DNA of 10,184 bases from JBEBBU01 sp041158225 (GTDB lineage Bacteria; Pseudomonadota; Gammaproteobacteria; Methylococcales; Methylococcaceae): assembly GCA_041158225.1 (NCBI GenBank), contig JBEBBU010000069.1, positions 1 to 10,184 of the forward strand, read 5' to 3'. Below the pieces are notes generated by a model. It was given only the letters and a program-made list of their open reading frames with translations. It was not told the origin of the DNA and did not search any database. The stretch's first letter is position 1. Each line of letters opens with the position of its first letter. Shown one piece after another: positions 1 to 6,321 of the stretch. The translations under genes were made by a program, and so were the position numbers.

Positions 1-978
1 CAGCCTCGGATCATTCGCCCCCTGAATCAGGGCATGCAGTTCCTTGTCCATGGACTGGTAGTGCAAATCATATTCCTTGCTATAGCTTTCCCTGACAGCA
101 ACAGAAGGATGACGCACCTGACCGGCACCCACATTGAAGGTCTGCACCCAGTTGTTGGGACGGTTCTCTTCAACGATGAACATGCCAGCAAGCCCCATGG
201 CAATATGGGTATGAGGCTGGACATGGCAATGGTAATACATGGTACCTGGCTGTCTCGGCTTGATGACATACGTCTTGCTCTGGCCAGGCATCACATCCAT
301 CTGGCCCGTCTGTCCCACACCATCATTGCCTTCACCGCTGTGATCAATGTAAGGATGATCAACACCATGAAGGTGGATCGAGTGTGGGAAATAGTGGGTA
401 TTTTCCAGCACAATCCAGACAATATCCCCCTGCTCAACACGAATGACAGGTGCTGGCAGACGCAGCAGCGGATTGGCCTCGGCGCTTGCAAAACTGCGTG
501 TAGCCATATCACGGGTCTTGGGGGCAAACACCCAGAGACCCGGCTGGATACCGGGAGCGATATCGAAAGTAGGGACGATGCCGGCAAAATCCGGAGAATG
601 TCCATTAAGCTCCATGACTTCGAGCTTGATAATAATATGATCCGGATCACCGTCACCATCCATGTCATTGGACATGGTAATGGCGTCAGCGGCCAGATTG
701 GTATCCATAAGGGTCTGCATGGAGATATTGTTGGTTCCCTTGACGAAAGCCACAATGTCTGCCGGGTTATCCGGATTGCAGAGCCTTGATTCCTGAATTT
801 CGACTCCTTCTATGGTTTGCGCCTTGCGCCAGTCGCCTGGAACGCCGCTATTACAGAAGGGCTCTGCCTTGCCTGATTCTACCTTCAAGGTAGGGGGGGG
901 AGGTGTCACCGCTGCTGCCAGCGAACAATGCAGCCATAGCACGCCCCCAATCAGTGCGTAAGGAGCTTGGAGTTTCAT
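1..978 (-). CDS. Periplasmic multicopper oxidase, N-terminal 326 residues (3' end outside window)
   Basis: The frame is open without a stop from the ATG at 978 to the window edge. Residues 1-23 form a Sec signal peptide with a hydrophobic core ending LAAA, followed by a TPPPPT linker. Cys42 and Cys67 could form a disulfide. Residues about 114-272 form a cupredoxin domain with both copper motifs: HSIHLHG (His199, 202, 204), then HCHVQPHTHIAM (His250, Cys251, His252, His256, Met261). The latter is the HCHxxxHxxxxM signature, combining type-3 histidines with a type-1 site Cys/His/Met. Such enzymes couple one-electron oxidation of phenols or metal ions to reduction of oxygen to water. Type-1 ligands in the first domain suggest a two-domain (laccase or nitrite-reductase-like) oxidase, but the second domain is not visible and the substrate is unknown. 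An acidic loop, DMDGDGDPD (105-113), may bind calcium. The ATG at 978 is preferred over the one at 984 because GGTGG lies 7 nt before it. Confidence 0.9.
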   Translation of the reverse strand, partial: MKLQAPYALIGGVLWLHCSLAAAVTPPPPTLKVESGKAEPFCNSGVPGDWRKAQTIEGVEIQESRLCNPDNPADIVAFVKGTNNISMQTLMDTNLAADAITMSNDMDGDGDPDHIIIKLEVMELNGHSPDFAGIVPTFDIAPGIQPGLWVFAPKTRDMATRSFASAEANPLLRLPAPVIRVEQGDIVWIVLENTHYFPHSIHLHGVDHPYIDHSGEGNDGVGQTGQMDVMPGQSKTYVIKPRQPGTMYYHCHVQPHTHIAMGLAGMFIVEENRPNNWVQTFNVGAGQVRHPSVAVRESYSKEYDLHYQSMDKELHALIQGANDPRL

Positions 979-985
979 AGTCATA

Positions 986-990
986 CCACC
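986..990 (-). promoter_or_regulatory. Ribosome binding site of the multicopper oxidase
   Basis: GGTGG on the minus strand lies 7 nt before the ATG at 978 but only 1 nt before the in-frame ATG at 984. It therefore favours 978 as the start. It is a weak-to-moderate Shine-Dalgarno match. Confidence 0.5.
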
Positions 991-1023
991 GGTAATAAAT
1001 TGTCTGGTCAAATCGAACAGGCC

Positions 1024-1053
1024 TGATGCATCAGTCATCACATCATTGATGAC
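1024..1053. repeat. Cluster of TGATG/CATCA palindromes upstream of the multicopper oxidase
   Basis: Two adjacent perfect inverted repeats lie here. One is the 10-base palindrome TGATGCATCA (1024-1033). The other is GTCATCA (1034-1040) paired with TGATGAC (1047-1053) around a 6-base loop. Both are built from the same TGATG/CATCA half-sites and lie 46-75 nt upstream of the oxidase ATG. They could be an operator for a dimeric regulator, or RNA structure in the leader. I recognise no named regulator motif. Confidence 0.45.
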
Positions 1054-1054
1054 A

Positions 1055-1084
1055 GGAAAGCCTCTCTGGTGTGAGAGGCTTTCC
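1055..1084. terminator. Perfect 12-bp hairpin, candidate bidirectional terminator or attenuator
   Basis: GGAAAGCCTCTC (1055-1066) and GAGAGGCTTTCC (1073-1084) are perfect complements around a 6-base loop. The hairpin lies 61 nt past the stop of the exported-protein gene and 77 nt before the oxidase start. The core GCCTCTC/GAGAGGC followed by TTT resembles an intrinsic terminator, but the run is only three T, continues as CC and lies within the stem. It may end the upstream transcript partially, act as an attenuator, or stabilise mRNA. Confidence 0.55.
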
Positions 1085-1144
1085 CGGACAGCAGGGGGTT
1101 AGATGGATACATGATACCGCGGTTCCCCTGCCGCCGGCACCTGA

Positions 1145-1744
1145 TCAGGGTTTATTTTTGATCAGCAGCAGTTTGTCCATGATTGCCTGGAACTTTGGAT
1201 TGGCCAGGTAGAGAATGTAGGCCAGAGCGAAAAGTACCGTTGCAATCGCCATCTTGGTACCGAATGAAAGATCTGTCTGGTTGGTACCCACACGGAAAGG
1301 AATGTGTGCGTCGACCTTCTGGTCATCGCGGGCAAAACTTACATGAACCAGGTAATTGCCAGGTTCAGCGAAGTTGACGGTTGAGTTGGCAGTACCCGTA
1401 GAGTAGGCCTTGGGTGGAGAATAGAATACACGGGTGCCTTCAGGCTCCTTGGTGATCTCGAACTCAACCTGCATGTTTCTCAGACCCTTGCCTTCGTAAT
1501 CGAATACGATATTGGTCAGGCCAATTTCAGGCAGCGCAGCACAATACTCGGTCGTACCTGAGGTCTGTGGCTGATAGGCGGTAAAGTGAACAAGGTCTGA
1601 ACTGCTTTCTCCAAGCTGGATACGGCAGGAGTCCGTGTCAACGCCCGAAGCACCGCCATGTGCCCAGGAAACGGAAGGCAGCCCCGCCTGGAAAAGCACA
1701 AAGAGCGCGAGAGCGCCGGATTTCAACAGTTTGTTCTTGTACAT
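1145..1744 (-). CDS. Uncharacterised exported protein, predicted N-terminal His after cleavage, C-terminal membrane anchor (199 aa)
   Basis: The ATG at 1744 is chosen because AGAAGGA stands 6 nt upstream; an in-frame ATG at 1768 has no such site and would add eight polar residues. Residues 1-28 form a signal peptide (KNKLLK, hydrophobic core, SVSWA) with likely cleavage at SWA|HGG, giving a mature chain that begins His-Gly-Gly. Cys40 and Cys68 flank a segment with LVHFTAYQP (His53). Residues about 75-152 look like a beta-sandwich (alternating strands, an EPGNYLVHVSF strand near the end). A single hydrophobic helix spans about 164-181, followed by a basic tail, so the domain is probably periplasmic and tethered to the inner membrane. 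From memory, similar uncharacterised HGG-starting proteins occur in ammonia- and methane-oxidising proteobacteria; I could not check this. The layout resembles AmoD/PmoD-like and CopC-like copper proteins, and the next gene is a multicopper oxidase, so a copper role is possible but unproven. Confidence 0.8.
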   Translation of the reverse strand: MYKNKLLKSGALALFVLFQAGLPSVSWAHGGASGVDTDSCRIQLGESSSDLVHFTAYQPQTSGTTEYCAALPEIGLTNIVFDYEGKGLRNMQVEFEITKEPEGTRVFYSPPKAYSTGTANSTVNFAEPGNYLVHVSFARDDQKVDAHIPFRVGTNQTDLSFGTKMAIATVLFALAYILYLANPKFQAIMDKLLLIKNKP

Positions 1745-1750
1745 GTTTGT

Positions 1751-1757
1751 TCCTTCT
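1751..1757 (-). promoter_or_regulatory. Ribosome binding site deciding the start at 1744
   Basis: AGAAGGA on the minus strand ends 6 nt before the ATG at 1744. It lies inside the reading frame that would start at 1768, so it argues for the shorter protein with a normal-length signal peptide. Confidence 0.7.
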
Positions 1758-1829
1758 TTTACTTTCATTTTTATAGTCGGCAGAACTGTCAGGGCTCCAG
1801 GACGGTCACCTGATGGTCATCTACTAAGT

Positions 1830-1845
1830 CCAAGCCTTAACTTGG
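1830..1845. repeat. Small inverted repeat in the leader of the exported-protein gene
   Basis: CCAAG (1830-1834) and CTTGG (1841-1845) flank a 6-base spacer. The repeat is short and could be chance. It lies about 86 nt upstream of the start at 1744, between the efflux operon end and this gene, where the promoter should be. I found no convincing -35/-10 pair. Confidence 0.25.
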
Positions 1846-1881
1846 CCAGCATAACATAGACATGAGAACAGTATGAATTGA

Positions 1882-1897
1882 TCCCTATGATTAGGGA
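1882..1897. repeat. Perfect palindrome TCCCTA-TGAT-TAGGGA
   Basis: A perfect 6-bp inverted repeat with a 4-base centre lies 25 nt beyond the stop of the RND transporter gene and about 140 nt upstream of the exported-protein start. No T-run follows on either strand, so it is a poor intrinsic terminator. It could be an operator for the exported-protein gene. Confidence 0.35.
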
Positions 1898-1909
1898 CAA
1901 ATAACATGA

Positions 1910-1926
1910 CCTGATTCACAGTCAGG
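1910..1926 (-). terminator. Weak hairpin at the end of the efflux transporter gene
   Basis: On the minus strand CCTGA and TCAGG pair around a 7-base loop, overlapping the TGA stop of the transporter. What follows (TCATGTTATTTG) is only mildly T-rich. This is the only terminator-like structure right at the operon end apart from the palindrome at 1882-1897, and it is weak. Confidence 0.25.
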
Positions 1927-4900
1927 TTATTAAAGGTGCATCAGCCTGTGCTTTACCTGATGCTCTGCCTGGCATCGAGACATAGGCGACAGGAATCACC
2001 ACCAGAGTAAAAAGGGTACCCATGAACAGGCCACCCACAATCACCCATCCAATCTGCATCCTGCTTTCGGCACCCGCGCCAGTAGCCAATGCCAGTGGCA
2101 CTGCACCAAGCATCATGGTCAGTGTGGTCATGACAATAGGCCGCAACCGCATACTGGCGGCCATCACGACGGCCTCAACCTTGCTGGATCCCTCCGTCCG
2201 GAGATGGTTGGCAAACTCGACGATCAGTATGCCATTCTTGGTAATCAGACCGATCAGCATGACCATCCCTATCTGACTGTAAACATTCAGCGTGCCACCA
2301 GTCAGCCAGAGTGCGAGTAATGCGCCTGTCACAGCCAGAGGCACCGTCAGCATGATGACCAGCGGATCAGCAAAACTTTCAAACTGTGCAGCAAGCACCA
2401 GATAGATAAACAGCATGGCAAACACGAAAGTCAGCCACATGCCACGCCCTGAATCATTGAACTCACGCGACTGGCCATCCAGATCCCAGGCAAACTCCTG
2501 ACCCAGCAGTTCTGTGGCCGTCTGCTTCATGAAATCCAACGCCTGTCCCAGGGTATAGCCCGGCGCAATATTGGCCGATATCATGGAAGAGCGGAGACGG
2601 TTGAAGTGATTCAGTTCCTTGGCTGCCCCCCTTTCACGCATGTCAACCACACTGGAAAGCTGCACCAGCTGCCCATACTGGCTGCGCACATAAATGGTCT
2701 TGATATCTTCCTTGGCTACACGCTGCTCATCTGATAACTGCACCACCACATCGTACTGCTCCCCGTCCTTTTTGAAACGGGTGATCTGTCGCCCTCCGAG
2801 CAACACCTGCAGGGTACGGCCTATTTCATCAATATCGACACCAAGATCTGCTGCCCGGTTACGATCCACAAGGATATCCAGTTGTGGCTTGTCCAGTTTG
2901 AGGTCAGAGTCTGTATTGACCAGACCAGGATAGGCTCTCATGCGCTCCAGAAAGCGGCTCACCAGACCATCCAGTTCAGCATAGCCTGGCCCCTGGATCA
3001 CGAACTGTAACGGTGGATTGCGAAAGCTTTGTCCCAGCGATGGCGGATTGACTGGAAAGGCCATGACACCGGGCAGGGCCATCAGCGCAGGCGTCAGCTG
3101 TGCGGCAACAGCCTGCTGTTTGATATCACGCATGTCCCAGGGTTTGAAACGCAGAAAACCCATGGCCAGATTCACGGGCGTGGGTCTGTCCAGCCCCGGC
3201 GCCACCACCATGAAGTAACTGCTCAATGCAGCGACAGGATCGACAATCGCTTCTATCTGGCGCGCATACCGATCCATGTAAGCGAGGGAAGCGCCTTCAG
3301 GTGCTGTCGCGATAACAATCAGACTACCCCGATCCTCCAGCGGTGAAAGTTCTGCCGGCAGATGGCTATAGAGCCAGCCCCCAAGAAGACCAAGCATGAG
3401 AATCACTGGCAGCACAAGCAGACGCCGCCGTAGCAACCATCGCAGTAATGAAGGATAGAAGCCATCTTCCGTATTTTTATGCCCGATCCCCGGCGCCACC
3501 CTGAGCAGGCGTGAACACATCATGGGCGTCAGGGTAAGCGCGATAAAACCGGATACGATCACGGCACAGGAAACCGCCAGTGCAAACTCTGCAAACAGCC
3601 GGCCGACATTGCCGGTAAGAAAAGCCAGCGGCGTAAATACTGCCGCCAGGGTCACCGTCATGGCGATCACCGCAAAGGTAATTTCCCGACTCCCTTCCCT
3701 GGCAGCCTGCATGGCACTGGCGCCCGTAGACTCCATGCGCCGGTAAATGTTTTCCAGCATGACAATAGCATCATCAACCACCAGACCTATCGCCAGCACC
3801 AGCGCGAGCAGCGTAAGAATATTGATGCTGAAATCAAGCGCGTAAAGAAAAATAAAAGCACCGAGCAGTGAAACCGGAATGGTGACAAAAGGTATGAGCG
3901 TAGCCCTGAATGATCTGAGGAACAGAAAAGTCACCAGCGTGACCAGAACAAGGGACTCAGCAATAGCGTGATAGACCGCCTTCAGTGATTCATCAATAAA
4001 CAGCGAAGTATCAAACGATACCCTGAGCTGCATGCCTTCCGGCAGTCTGGACTCAAACCCCGGCAACGCCTTCTTGACTGCTGAAGCTACCGCCAGCGTA
4101 TTGGCTGTCGACTGTTTGACGATGCCCAGCCCCACCGCAGGCAGACCATTGACACGCACAATATTTCTTTCATCTTCAGCTCCAAGCTCAGCCCGCCCTA
4201 CATCAGCAAGCCTTATCAGATAGCCATTGACCTTGGCAAGAATCAACTGGTTGAACTCATCGACTGTCTTCAGATCCGTGGGGCTGAAGACCGTGAACTC
4301 ACGCTGCTGGCTCTCCAGCCTGCCTCCAGGCATCTCGACATTGCGACGGTTCAGTGCATTTTCCACGTCCTGAACAGTGATACCACTGGCAGCCATGCGC
4401 TCCCTGTCCAGCCAGATACGCATGGCATAACGGCGCTCGCCCGCAATCAGCACGCTGGCGACGCCCGGCAGCGTCTGCAGTTTGTCCTGTATCACCCTGT
4501 CGGCATAATCGGTAATTTCAAGCGCAGAATGCTGCTCACTCGAAAGTGCCAGCCACAGGATGGGCTGGGCATCTGCCTGCACCTTGCTGATCACAGGTTC
4601 ATCAATTTCTTCCGGAAGACGGGCGCGGATACGGGAAACGCGGTCGCGGACATCCGCTGCGGCAGAATCCTGATCACGTGACAGAAGAAACTCGATGGTG
4701 ATCTGACTCACCTCCTCCCGACTCACGGATTTCAGCGTCCGTATACCCTCAATACCCGAAAGAGAATCCTCCAGCGGACGCGTCACCTGACTTTCCATCA
4801 CCTCGGAACTGGCGCCACGATAGACGGTTCTGACCGATACTACTGGCACATCAATATCCGGATATTCGCGTACTGGCAATCTGTCAAAGCACATGAAGCC

Positions 4901-4972
4901 CACCAGCAGCAGCATCAGGCTCATCACCAGAGCCAGCACGGGCCTGCGGATACAGAGTTCACTCAGACCCAC
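1922..4972 (-). CDS. RND-family (HAE1) multidrug efflux transporter, inner-membrane pump (1016 aa)
   Basis: This AcrB/MexB-type pump would be a proton-driven trimer exporting drugs, detergents or other amphiphiles through a tripartite channel. A first membrane helix (about 12-28) follows LSELCIRRP. A large periplasmic porter domain comes next, then the TM block with GLVVDDAIVML, where Asp400 and Asp401 correspond to the AcrB proton-relay pair D407/D408. A second periplasmic domain and a C-terminal TM block follow, with LIGLITKNGILIVEF, where Lys912 corresponds to AcrB K940. The relay residues are intact, so it should be a drug-type rather than metal-type (HME) pump. The GTG at 4972 is chosen because it gives the family's usual short N-terminus. 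It lies 4 nt after the adaptor stop, with GGGGGA 7 nt upstream. ATGs at 5092, 5032 and 5014 lie inside the adaptor gene and would add unrelated residues. No outer-membrane factor is encoded in the window, so the partner must be elsewhere. The substrate cannot be deduced. Confidence 0.95.
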   Translation of the reverse strand: MGLSELCIRRPVLALVMSLMLLLVGFMCFDRLPVREYPDIDVPVVSVRTVYRGASSEVMESQVTRPLEDSLSGIEGIRTLKSVSREEVSQITIEFLLSRDQDSAAADVRDRVSRIRARLPEEIDEPVISKVQADAQPILWLALSSEQHSALEITDYADRVIQDKLQTLPGVASVLIAGERRYAMRIWLDRERMAASGITVQDVENALNRRNVEMPGGRLESQQREFTVFSPTDLKTVDEFNQLILAKVNGYLIRLADVGRAELGAEDERNIVRVNGLPAVGLGIVKQSTANTLAVASAVKKALPGFESRLPEGMQLRVSFDTSLFIDESLKAVYHAIAESLVLVTLVTFLFLRSFRATLIPFVTIPVSLLGAFIFLYALDFSINILTLLALVLAIGLVVDDAIVMLENIYRRMESTGASAMQAAREGSREITFAVIAMTVTLAAVFTPLAFLTGNVGRLFAEFALAVSCAVIVSGFIALTLTPMMCSRLLRVAPGIGHKNTEDGFYPSLLRWLLRRRLLVLPVILMLGLLGGWLYSHLPAELSPLEDRGSLIVIATAPEGASLAYMDRYARQIEAIVDPVAALSSYFMVVAPGLDRPTPVNLAMGFLRFKPWDMRDIKQQAVAAQLTPALMALPGVMAFPVNPPSLGQSFRNPPLQFVIQGPGYAELDGLVSRFLERMRAYPGLVNTDSDLKLDKPQLDILVDRNRAADLGVDIDEIGRTLQVLLGGRQITRFKKDGEQYDVVVQLSDEQRVAKEDIKTIYVRSQYGQLVQLSSVVDMRERGAAKELNHFNRLRSSMISANIAPGYTLGQALDFMKQTATELLGQEFAWDLDGQSREFNDSGRGMWLTFVFAMLFIYLVLAAQFESFADPLVIMLTVPLAVTGALLALWLTGGTLNVYSQIGMVMLIGLITKNGILIVEFANHLRTEGSSKVEAVVMAASMRLRPIVMTTLTMMLGAVPLALATGAGAESRMQIGWVIVGGLFMGTLFTLVVIPVAYVSMPGRASGKAQADAPLIT

Positions 4973-4976
4973 GGCC

Positions 4977-6059
4977 TTATCCCCCACCACCCTGAAGGAT
5001 ATCAACCGCCGCATTTTCCCTGAGACGTGCATGTCCTTCAACGACGACCTGATCACCCTCGGCCAGACCGGATAGCACTTCCACCTGTCCATGCTGTCTG
5101 AGTCCTGTCTGGATCATGACCAGATGAACCCGCCCATCCAGATAACGGAATACCGATGCAGTACTTCCCTTGACCACCAGTGCAGCTTCGGGAATCCATA
5201 AACCCTGACGGAGACTGTCAGGCACCAGCACCACACTGGCAAACATGCCAGGATGTAACTGGTCGTCAGGATTGGGCAGTTGCGCCCTGACCTTCAGGGT
5301 ACGGCTGGCTTCATCAAGCTTTGGATCCATGGCTGTGATCTCGCCAGTGAAGGTCTCACCTGGGAATGCAGAAACGGATACCGTCACTGGCTGACCGGCC
5401 CTGACCAGTGGCAGATATTTTTCCGGCACCCTGAAGTCCAGCTTGAGTGGATGTATGGATTCCAGGTTGACCAGCGCCTGTCCTTTATCGACATAATCAC
5501 CCATGCTGACCTGGCGTAAGCCCATGACACCCGCAAAAGGGGCGCGTATCGACATTTTTTCAAGGATGATACGGTTTTTTTCAACAGTCGCCTCGGCAAA
5601 GCGCATCTTCGAGAAAGTTTCCTCAAAATCCTGCAGGGCAATATGCCGCCGTTCATACATGAGCTGCGCACGCTGGTAATTATTTCTTGCGAGCTCCAGT
5701 TCTGCCCTGCTCTGCGCCAGGCTGGCCCGCTGCTCATCGGCATTCAGATGAAACAGTTCCGTGCCGCGGGACACCGCCTGCCCTTCCGTAAAACCAATAT
5801 GGTCAATACGCCCAGGATATTCCGGCTTGACCAGCACGGACTCATCAGCCGCGAGGGTACCAACAGCAGTCAGACTGTCGTTGACTGCGGCAGAGGAAAC
5901 CGGTGCTAGCAGTACCTTGAAGCGGCGCTCGGGCATCGCAGCAGCCGCGGTTCCCTGTACTGGTGCCTGGGGCGTCCGTAGTACGGTGAACGCCCATAAA
6001 ACAGCGCCCAGTAGCAGCCCAATAAGAACCCAGCGCATCCAGAACCGGCTCAACGGCAT
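4977..6059 (-). CDS. RND efflux periplasmic adaptor (membrane fusion protein, 360 aa)
   Basis: It bridges the RND pump encoded immediately downstream to an outer-membrane channel. The N-terminus (WMRWVLIGLLLGAVLWAFTV, about 8-27) is an uncleaved membrane anchor with no lipobox Cys. The two half-lipoyl segments lie at about 74-107 (VKPEYPGRIDHIGFTEGQAV) and 168-202 (KMSIRAPFAGVMG, then GDYVDKGQ). They flank a coiled-coil hairpin rich in Ala, Glu and Arg (about 108-167). A beta-barrel (about 207-290, with HPGMFASV at 269-276) and a membrane-proximal domain follow. The ATG at 6059 is chosen because AAGGAG lies 7 nt upstream; the upstream ATG at 6146 would overlap grxC and add a non-family extension. 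The start lies 4 nt after the grxC stop and the stop lies 4 nt before the pump's GTG, so the three genes are almost certainly co-transcribed. Confidence 0.93.
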   Translation of the reverse strand: MPLSRFWMRWVLIGLLLGAVLWAFTVLRTPQAPVQGTAAAAMPERRFKVLLAPVSSAAVNDSLTAVGTLAADESVLVKPEYPGRIDHIGFTEGQAVSRGTELFHLNADEQRASLAQSRAELELARNNYQRAQLMYERRHIALQDFEETFSKMRFAEATVEKNRIILEKMSIRAPFAGVMGLRQVSMGDYVDKGQALVNLESIHPLKLDFRVPEKYLPLVRAGQPVTVSVSAFPGETFTGEITAMDPKLDEASRTLKVRAQLPNPDDQLHPGMFASVVLVPDSLRQGLWIPEAALVVKGSTASVFRYLDGRVHLVMIQTGLRQHGQVEVLSGLAEGDQVVVEGHARLRENAAVDILQGGGG

Positions 6060-6063
6060 GCTT

Positions 6064-6321
6064 TCACTCCTTCTGCAGCAAAGGCAGTAATTCCCCACGG
6101 CGATCCAGCGCTGCCAGATCATCATAGCCGCCCACATGGTGACCATGGATGAATATCTGCGGTACCGTACGCCTGCCCGTAAGCCTGATCATTTCATCAC
6201 GCCTGTCCGGAAGCCGGTCAATGAAAATTTTTTCGATTTCACTGACACCACGCTGCCTGAGCAGGGTTTCGGCTGCGTGACAATAACCACACAAGCCACT
6301 GCTATACATAAGCACTGCCAT
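6064..6321 (-). CDS. grxC: Glutaredoxin of the GrxC (Grx3) family with a CGYC active site (85 aa)
   Basis: Glutaredoxins use glutathione to reduce protein disulfides and mixed disulfides in the cytoplasm. This 85-residue protein matches the bacterial Grx3 family in length and layout. The active-site cysteines are Cys11 and Cys14, TVPQIFI carries the cis-proline, and GGYDDLAALDRRGEL is the glutathione-binding and C-terminal helix region. The active site is C-G-Y-C where the E. coli enzyme and most GrxC proteins have CPYC. Its ATG overlaps the dnaE stop by one base (TAATG), with a perfect AGGAGG site inside the end of dnaE, so its translation is efficient and coupled to dnaE. The stop (TGA at 6066-6064) immediately follows the adaptor gene's ribosome site. 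A redox protein between a replicase and an efflux pump has no obvious functional link. Confidence 0.93.
   Translation of the reverse strand: MAVLMYSSGLCGYCHAAETLLRQRGVSEIEKIFIDRLPDRRDEMIRLTGRRTVPQIFIHGHHVGGYDDLAALDRRGELLPLLQKE
6067..6072 (-). promoter_or_regulatory. Ribosome binding site of the adaptor gene, inside the grxC end
   Basis: AAGGAG on the minus strand forms the last two codons of grxC, directly before its TGA, and stands 7 nt before the ATG at 6059. It decides the adaptor start. Confidence 0.7.

Noticed and set aside
291..755. Minus-strand open frames at 27-269 and 291-755
   Set aside because: They are in other frames than the oxidase, which reads through the whole region with HSIHLHG and HCHVQPH motifs. 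I also considered a frameshifted oxidase, but one frame is open from 978 to 1.
34..789. A 251-codon open frame on the plus strand
   Set aside because: It is antisense to the multicopper oxidase, whose minus frame carries clear copper motifs. The plus translation has no recognisable domain.
979..1020. TTGACC as a -35 box for the oxidase
   Set aside because: At normal spacing the -10 would be TGGTAT, a poor match overlapping the start codon region, so I did not call a promoter.
1141..1165. Inverted repeat CTGATCA / TGATCAG around the stop of the exported-protein gene
   Set aside because: Only 7 bp with an 11-base loop, and half of it is coding sequence. It is probably chance, and the 12-bp hairpin at 1055-1084 is a better terminator candidate.
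1804..1819. Direct repeat GGTCA spaced by 11 bases upstream of the exported-protein gene
   Set aside because: Five-base repeats are too short to distinguish from chance, and I could not place a promoter beside them.
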